From Micractinium sp. NFX-FRZ (taxonomy: Eukaryota; Chlorophyta; Trebouxiophyceae; Chlorellales; Chlorellaceae): a stretch of 34,203 nt of DNA. Below the pieces are notes generated by a model, which saw nothing but the letters and a program-made list of their open reading frames with translations, made no database searches and had not been told where the DNA came from. Where the stretch lies: assembly GCA_029339195.1 (NCBI GenBank), contig JAPTJF010000577.1, positions 1 through 34,203 on the forward strand. The letters are read 5' to 3'. The position numbers and the translations under genes were made by a program. Below, piece after piece: positions 29,041 through 34,203 of the stretch (within the stretch, counting starts at the first letter, position 1; each line of letters starts with the position of its first letter).

Positions 29041-30695
29041 TGATGAGGATGCGTTCATTGCTGGCAGTTTGAGGCAGGCGCCGGTGACAGAGCCCAAGGT
29101 TGTGGCAGCAGCCGCCGTGCCGCCTACCGGGGCAGGCAGGAAGGCAGGGGCAGCAAACCGTGCGGTCACGGGGGCGGCGGCGGCACTGCAGGGCTTTGAA
29201 CAGCGGGTGGGCGTCATCAGGCTAGACAGCACAGACCCAAGCCGCTGGCCAGGTGATCCCTGCAATGTCTCCTCCCACATGCTCGCTGCTTGCTGCATTG
29301 CATTCGGCTGAGTCTAACTTGAGCACACTCGCTGCTGTTCAGCCGCCCGAAGCCCTGCTGCCCTGCTCGGCCCCCCACCTTCGAATCCAGCAAGGCATCC
29401 CCCTGCAATCTCTTGCTGGCCACTGCAGGCTGGCAGGCCTCTACCACGGTCATCCGCCGGGTGGTCCCCTACCAGCCAGCCCACCCGCCAGCAGGGCAGG
29501 CTAGAGCAAAGGCCGGCAGCGACCCTGGCAGCCCACAGCAGCAGCAGCAGGGGCAGGGACCTGCTGTGGTCACCACCCCTGACCTGTCCTATGACCTGGC
29601 GCAGCTGGGCGGCGGCTTCCAGGGGATACTGCTGCAGCTGGGAGATGCGCTGGCTGGGTTGGGGGCTGGGAGCAGCGCCGCCCCTGGCAGCGACAGCAGC
29701 GGCGACGGCCGCTGGAGCACCCATGGCAGCGGCGGCGGCAGCAGCGGCAGCGGGCTGACGTGGGAGCGGCTGGCAGCCCTGCAGCTTGATGACAGCGTCA
29801 TGCGCAGTGGCTTGCTGTTTGTGTGGGCAGCCAAGGGCCAGGTGGCGCCAGCGGTGCGCTTCATGGCGAGGGCGGGGGCCAAGTATGTGGAGAACCTCAC
29901 CTGGGTGCAGCTGGGGCCCAACAACCAACCGCTGCAGGTGAGGTCTGGGCAGGCGGTGAGGTGTGCTGGCGGCGGCAATCGCTGGCAGTTGGGTGCTGCG
30001 GCACAACAACCTGTGTGGCCATCCGTCTCCAGGCAGACTGCTCGACAGCGCAGCACACCCTGCCTGCACTGCCTGCATGCCTGCCAGTCCCCCTGTTACT
30101 CGATACCCATCTCCGCCTGCAACCACCTCTGCGGTCTGCATGCCATTCCTCATTGTCATCCATACCCTGCCGTGCCCTGCCCGCCCCCGCTGCGCAGCGC
30201 CCCTCCGCCCTGTTCAACTGCTCGCACGCCACCCTGCTGATGGGCCGGCGGGGAGGCGAGAAGAAGGAGCACCTGGAGCTGCGCCACCAGCGCACCCCCG
30301 ACGTCATCGCCTCGCCTGCACTGCGCACAGGGCAGTGCCCTGAAGCAGGTGCGACAACTGGCACTAGGGCGTGGCCAGCTGCACCTACCTGCTTGGCTGG
30401 CTGCAGATGGCAGGCAGCTGGGACATGCGACGTGCACGTTGCGACCAGGCCCCACCCCAGCACCCTCGCGCCCTGAACTCCTGCTTCTTCTTCGCTCGCT
30501 CCCCCCTCCTCCATTTCCACGGCAGTGTATGCGATGATTGAGACGCTCCTGCCAGATGCTGGCAGTGCCGCCAAGAGCGGGGGGCGGCCCCGCCTGCTGG
30601 AGCTGACCTTCCAGTCGGGCGGGGAGGTCTGCCATGGCCGGGCGGGCTGGGTCACCGTGGTGCAGACCGGCCCAGCCAGCACATGCACTGCCTGA
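27856..30695 (+). CDS. SANT/Myb-like region plus degenerate MT-A70 methyltransferase domain (5' end unresolved)
   Basis: Five exons join in frame: 27856-27991, 28154-29252, 29429-29937, 30198-30348 and 30526-30695. The first begins inside a codon, so one or more 5' exons are missing. The first two exons give a Myb/SANT-like fold (FTAAEAAAFDRRVAEFESRGWP, then CWGLFSLALPNRVGYQC). A ~330-residue Gln/Ser/Ala-rich linker follows, with poly-Gln (28676-28735), an S12 run and an acidic SSDDEDAF patch. The last three exons match MT-A70 (METTL3/METTL14-type) blocks in order: YDLAQLGGGFQGILLQ, LTWERLAALQLDDSVMRSGLLFVWA, MARAGAKYVENLTWVQLG, SALFNCSHATLLMGRRGG, LELRHQRTPDVIAS, VYAMIETLLPD and GWVTVV. The catalytic DPPW/EPPL position reads LQLGD, so the domain is probably inactive. 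A role as a structural or DNA-targeting partner of an active adenine methyltransferase is an inference. The two halves being one gene rests on matching phase 1 across the 29253-29428 intron. Confidence 0.75.
28676..29039 (+). repeat. CAG/AGC trinucleotide tracts (poly-Gln, poly-Ser)
   Basis: Coding CAG runs at about 28676-28735 give two Gln tracts, and an AGC run at 29003-29039 gives 12 Ser. They belong to the disordered linker of the SANT/MT-A70 protein. Such tracts are length-variable. Confidence 0.9.
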
Positions 30696-31276
30696 GCCAG
30701 AATGCCCTTATGCTACCCAACCCATCAATCAATGCATTCTGCTACTGCAGTCGACAGTTCCCACAATCTGTTTCGCAAATCGCTTGCCTGCTACATGTCT
30801 TACCTGGTATGCCAAGTCTCTGCTTTCACTCTGACGCGCAGCCCAATCCTCCTGTCCCCACTCTTGTTTAAAAATACATATTCGCTGGACCTTACACTGG
30901 CAGAAAGAGTGCGAGTGATGAAAACTGTCTGTCGCCGTGAATCAATCAGGACAGACGGCGGCAATTGGAAGTTGTATGGAGTCGTTGCGGACACGCGCTC
31001 GCTTGGCGCATGCCACAGGGCTGGTAACGGGGCACGCTCCGCAGCAACCGACATGGTGCATGGTGCAGTCAGAAAAAGTACAAGCCATAAAGAAGGAACA
31101 CGTACATTGGATATGAATGAGGTGATGAGCGAAGGGGCACGAGGGAGCAGAGTGGGTTGGGGGCACAGGGCTGGCAGACAGGCCGATGGCAGGCAGACAC
31201 GCATGGTTGGCGCACTGGCTGCCAGCCACGGCCACTGGGGCGGGGATGGGGAATGCAACGACAATAATAACATGGC
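30696..31276. other. Convergent intergenic region
   Basis: 581 bp between the SANT/MT-A70 stop and the stop of the hypothetical minus-strand gene. It is AT-richer than most of the window (e.g. GTTTAAAAATACATATTCG near 30866). A minus-strand TGTAA (plus TTACA at 30892-30896) lies 380 nt past the hypothetical gene's stop. No coding region is supported. Confidence 0.55.
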
Positions 31277-31567
31277 TCAACTTCCTTCGCCATGGCCCTG
31301 CCGCCGCCGAAGGCCCGGCGCCAAGGCCCCAGTCCCGGCCCCAAGCAGCGGCACGACTTCGCTGCGCTCGGCACCGCCGCCGGCATGAGCGCCCTCCTCG
31401 CTGCTGCTGCTGCCGCCTCGCTGGCCCCGCTGCAAGCTGGCGCTGCCCACCGGTGTGCTGGGCTCCACAGCCGCCGCTGCAGGGCAGGCAGGGGGCGTTG
31501 GGTAGGGCAGGTGAGGCTGCCAGCATGGCCGGACGCCACCACCACCACCACCAGTGCGTGGAAGACA

Positions 31568-31615
<48 letters not shown>

Positions 31616-32132
31616 TGACCACCACCTGGGCACCGCAGCGAGCTGCACCCAGCAATCAATCGACTAATGGGCTTGTCAGCAGCCCCCGCTCACCTTGTGG
31701 CTCCGGCGGCGGTGGCGCGCTGAAGGCAGGGGTGGGGGCGGGCATTGGCAATGAGCGGCCCATGTCCAAGGCAACTGCACCACGAGCGGGGTGGCCGAGA
31801 AGAACAGGGCGGGTGTCAAAAGTGCGTGGATCACAGCCCAGGCAGGCAACCAGGGACAGCTCTGTGCTGATGGAGAGCGGGCCCTCGGGGAATGCTGCCC
31901 AGGCAGCGGTGCCACACATGCACCCGCGGCGTCTGTGCTGCACCGTACGCGCTGGCTGCACAGAGAGATACTCACTCATGCGGGCTAGAATGGCGGCTTG
32001 CTCAGCGCGCAAGCGCTTGCGGTAGTCCCAGACAGGATCATACACCGCCGCGGGGCTGCTACGCACGCTGTCCAAAAGGTCGTCTGCCTGTGAAATTAGC
32101 CTTGCTGCCTCCCTGCTGACCAGGAGACCCAT
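31277..32132 (-). CDS. Hypothetical protein, three-exon model
   Basis: Exons 32132-31976, 31774-31694 and 31476-31277 join with phases 1 and 1 to give 438 nt and 145 aa. The first exon encodes a convincing charged helix (SREAARLISQADDLLDSVR, then YDPVWDYRKRLRAEQAAILARM). The second is Pro-rich (LPMPAPTPAFSAPPPPEPQ). The third is Ser/Gly/Arg-rich (GGSSSSEEGAHAGGG, then VVPLLGAG) and ends EGS. I do not recognise it. The start is uncertain: the frame stays open upstream through LHEQLPG to a possible CAG acceptor near 32156, so this exon could be internal with a lost or unseen 5' exon. The retroelement insertion lies about 300 bp upstream on the same strand. Splice sites are good consensus (ATGA/GTGAGT, CAAG/GTGAGC), which supports a real gene. 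Confidence 0.5.
31568..31615 (+). repeat. (AGCC)12 tetranucleotide microsatellite
   Basis: Twelve uninterrupted AGCC units in intron 2 of the hypothetical minus-strand gene. It follows a (CAC)n-like run at 31538-31553. Confidence 0.95.
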
Positions 32133-33034
32133 GCCGGGCAGCTGCTCATGCAGCTGGGGATGACGGCCCAGCGTGTGGGAGCGGCCAAAACCGGCGACGC
32201 CTGCTGGCGGGAGCGGGCGGCGGAGTGCCTGGGTGGCGGGCGCGGCTCAGCTCTCCAGCTTCCCTGCCGCGTGCTGGGCTGGCCGGAGTTTGGCTGGGGT
32301 CCCTGGGAGTCCGAGAGAGGCTGTGGCGCGGACGCGGCGACCTCAAGGGGTTTGCTAGTGCCACTTAGGCCAAATGGGGCACGAAAGGAGCAGCCAGATG
32401 GGCCAACGAGTGTAGGGGTTTTAGGGCAGGACGAGGGAAAGCCTTTTTTTTTTTTTTTTTTTTCCTTAGCATACGTTACACGCAGTACAGCGGTACGATG
32501 GACAGTGGAAGAGGTAAGAACATGCAACGCGACCAACCAAGTCGTGCTACTAGGCAGCGGGGTGTACCTGCTCCGCGTTTCATACAGAGCAGCCCAAGAA
32601 GCCTCAGCAAAGCTGGCACGCATGTGGTTCAGTCAGCAGGAGGAGAGAGGCACGCTGTGCAACGCGGGGCAGCGCATCCGGTGGGCTCGTGAGGCGCAGG
32701 CAGGGCGGAGGGTGTCGCAGCAGGACAAGAGCACAATGGGTGGCATGAAGGGGCGATGCAGGCATACAGAGGGGCAGTTGGGCAGGGCACTGGCAGAGAG
32801 CATCATGAGCAAGGGGGCTGGTGAGGCGCAGGGAGGGGCGGGGGGTCGCGGCAGGGCAGGGGAAGGCAAGAGGCGCGGTTGACACTGATGGGGCCGAGTA
32901 GGGGACACGTGGAAGGGGGGACGCAGGCAGGCCAGAGGAAACAAGAGGGGGAAGGGCTTAGTAGGGGAAGGGTGAAGGGAAGGGGAACAGGGGCACACGA
33001 CAGACGAAGACAGCACGACACAGGCTGAGGAGCA
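32133..33034. other. Upstream of hypothetical gene, then retroelement 3' UTR
   Basis: Bases 32133-32443 hold no supported gene and presumably include the hypothetical gene's 5' region. From 32444 rightwards the sequence reads, on the minus strand, as the 3' UTR of the retroelement. It contains a loose duplication: GTGAGGCGCAGG-like blocks at about 32684-32721 and 32817-32854. Confidence 0.5.
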
Positions 33035-33800
33035 TCAGGTCAAGCTAGTGCTGCCCAACTGGTTTGCCACGTCATCCACATCCATGAGCGGGGAGAACGG
33101 GTTGGGCGCTGTCGGCAGTGTGGCTGCCTGTGCATACGTGGGCGCCTCGCCCTCAGCGCGCGCCCGGCGGTCTGGCGGCTGCGCTGACGGGTCAGTGGGG
33201 GCAGCGGCGGGGTGCTTGCCCAGCACCTGGCGCGGCGGCGCATGCTGCATGCGCGTCACCTTCAGAGTGTAAGACGCGCCGTCTGGGGAATCCACGATGA
33301 TGACACGGCCCTCAGCAGGGATGGCAGTGACGCCGGGGTCGCTGGGCAGCGCTTTGACAAAGAGGGTGTGCACCACCGGCGCGCGGGCAGTGCCCAGGCT
33401 CTGGATGCCCTGCACCTCCTGCACGATGTCAGGAGTAAGCGCCGCTGTGGCAGCCAGCAGGGCAGCGCTAGGCAGCAGGCCAGGGGCGTGCAGGCGCAGG
33501 GGCACCGTGCCCGGGTGCGCGAGGGGAGAGGAGGAAGCGTGCGACACGGTGTGGCGCAGACCCGCCAGCAGGAACCGCTTGCCCACCAGTGCTGCCGCAG
33601 CGCCCTGGTCAGCAAGGCGGGCAAACACACTGTCCTGCCCAGTGGGCCTGGCTCTGGGCAGGCAGGTGGCTCATTGCATCACGCAGTGCAGCAGTGCGGT
33701 GCACCGCCGGCACAACAGCAGACTCGGGGGAGAACAGGACCGCATACGGCAGGGTGCCCTCAGTGGAAGGCAGGGAGACACGCAGAGCCCGCAGAGACAT
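33035..33800 (-). pseudogene. Broken ORF in retroelement, possibly LINE ORF1/gag-like
   Basis: From an ATG at 33800 the frame reads MSLRALRVSLPSTEGTLPYA and on to AQSQAHWAGQ. It then shifts by one base near 33625 into a second frame (VFARLADQGAAAALVGKRFL, then LRHTVSHASS, TLFVKALPSD, ADEG-type Pro/Ala-rich end) stopping at 33035. The two parts read as one ~255-residue product interrupted by a frameshift. Repeated short hydrophobic segments and the lack of introns fit a retrotransposon ORF1-like protein, but I cannot name a family. A sequencing error at the shift is an alternative. Confidence 0.42.
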
Positions 33801-34203
33801 TGCAGCACCCACCACAGACGAGAAGGAACAAAGGACAACAAGGAGACTCACCATCGGGGGAAGGAGGGGTAGGCGCCAGGAACGTTCAGCGTCCAAGGAG
33901 TCCAAGGGGCGCAACACCCCCGTCGACGGTAACCCCCACCCCACCCCATCGCAGCCGCCCGCCCCCCCCCGGTCCAGCCCCACTCACCTGACCCTCTCAC
34001 CTGTCACACCTGAAGGCAGGGAAGTCCTCACCCTGCAAGGGAGGAGGGCACAGGGACGCAACCCAACCACGGCGGCGCCGCCGCCCGCCAGCGGCAGGGG
34101 CAGCTGCCAGGGCAATCCCCGCAGCACGCCAGCTTTCCATGAGTGCACACGATGGGAAAGCCTGCTTGTGTGGCAGGGTGTACCAGCCACGTGGCACAGT
34201 CCC
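33801..34203. other. Right edge, no gene resolved
   Basis: About 400 bp upstream of the broken ORF on the minus strand. It is open in several frames but without a recognisable domain or zinc knuckle. It is probably more of the retroelement or its 5' flank. Confidence 0.4.

Larger units (their letters stand above)
32444..34203 (-). mobile_element. Retroposed element 3' end with TGTAA and A20 tail
   Basis: On the minus strand, TGTAA (32480-32476) is followed after 12 nt by 20 consecutive A (32463-32444). This is the arrangement of a green-algal polyadenylated mRNA and is strong evidence of retroposition. Upstream lies a broken reading frame (33800-33035) described separately. The 5' end of the element is not in the window, so target-site duplication cannot be tested. 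It could be a non-LTR (LINE-type) retrotransposon or a processed copy of a cellular mRNA. No reverse transcriptase is visible in the window. Confidence 0.55.

Noticed and set aside
33984..34197. Open frames at the right edge as a gag zinc-knuckle region
   Set aside because: No CCHC spacing of Cys and His is present in any frame.

Overview
The window looks like nuclear DNA of a chlorophyte green alga, probably a trebouxiophyte of the Chlorella/Micractinium kind. The support is very high GC, intron-dense genes with short exons and GTGNGN-type donors, abundant CAG/GCAGG repeats, TGTAA polyadenylation motifs typical of green algae, and protein families with plant-type sequences. The taxon is an inference. 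The first 73 bases are pure G and look like a sequencing or assembly artefact.

Layout, left to right: 5' part of an MFS transporter (-, 332-1040, runs off the window); 26S proteasome ATPase RPT5 (-, 14 exons, 1990-6955); PPPDE/DeSI-like deubiquitinase/deSUMOylase (+, 7532-9105); TPR co-chaperone-like protein (-, 10449-13522); ankyrin-repeat protein (+, 14064-16308); ERV1/ALR sulfhydryl oxidase (+, 16643-18115); DNAJC8-like spliceosomal J protein (-, 18784-21877); small secreted protein of unknown function (+, 22633-24162); secreted protein with a Hedgehog-type HINT autoprocessing domain (-, 24634-26665); SANT/Myb-like region joined to a degenerate MT-A70 methyltransferase domain (+, about 27856-30695, 5' end unresolved); small hypothetical gene (-, 31277-32132); and the 3' part of a retroelement ending in TGTAA plus A20 (-, 32444 to the window end). 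Apart from the ANK and ERV1 genes, which lie head to tail, the genes mostly form divergent pairs sharing 0.5-1 kb upstream regions and convergent pairs sharing 3' regions. All exon coordinates come from joining reading frames across splice sites by hand; the phases closed exactly for every gene except the 5' end of the SANT/MT-A70 gene.

Six neighbouring genes (RPT5, DeSI, TPR, ANK, ERV1, DNAJC8) are linked by general roles in protein turnover, folding or protein interaction, but nothing shows that they act together. The most unusual signal is in the introns. In at least five genes an intron holds one or more diverged copies of the edge of the adjacent exon, sometimes with the splice site intact and sometimes with it mutated. 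Other introns hold plain tandem duplications of 24-80 bp. RPT5 exon 10 is flanked by a perfect 20-bp inverted repeat, and two introns appear to use GC-AG boundaries. The HINT-domain protein and the SANT/dead-MT-A70 protein are the most interesting coding finds.
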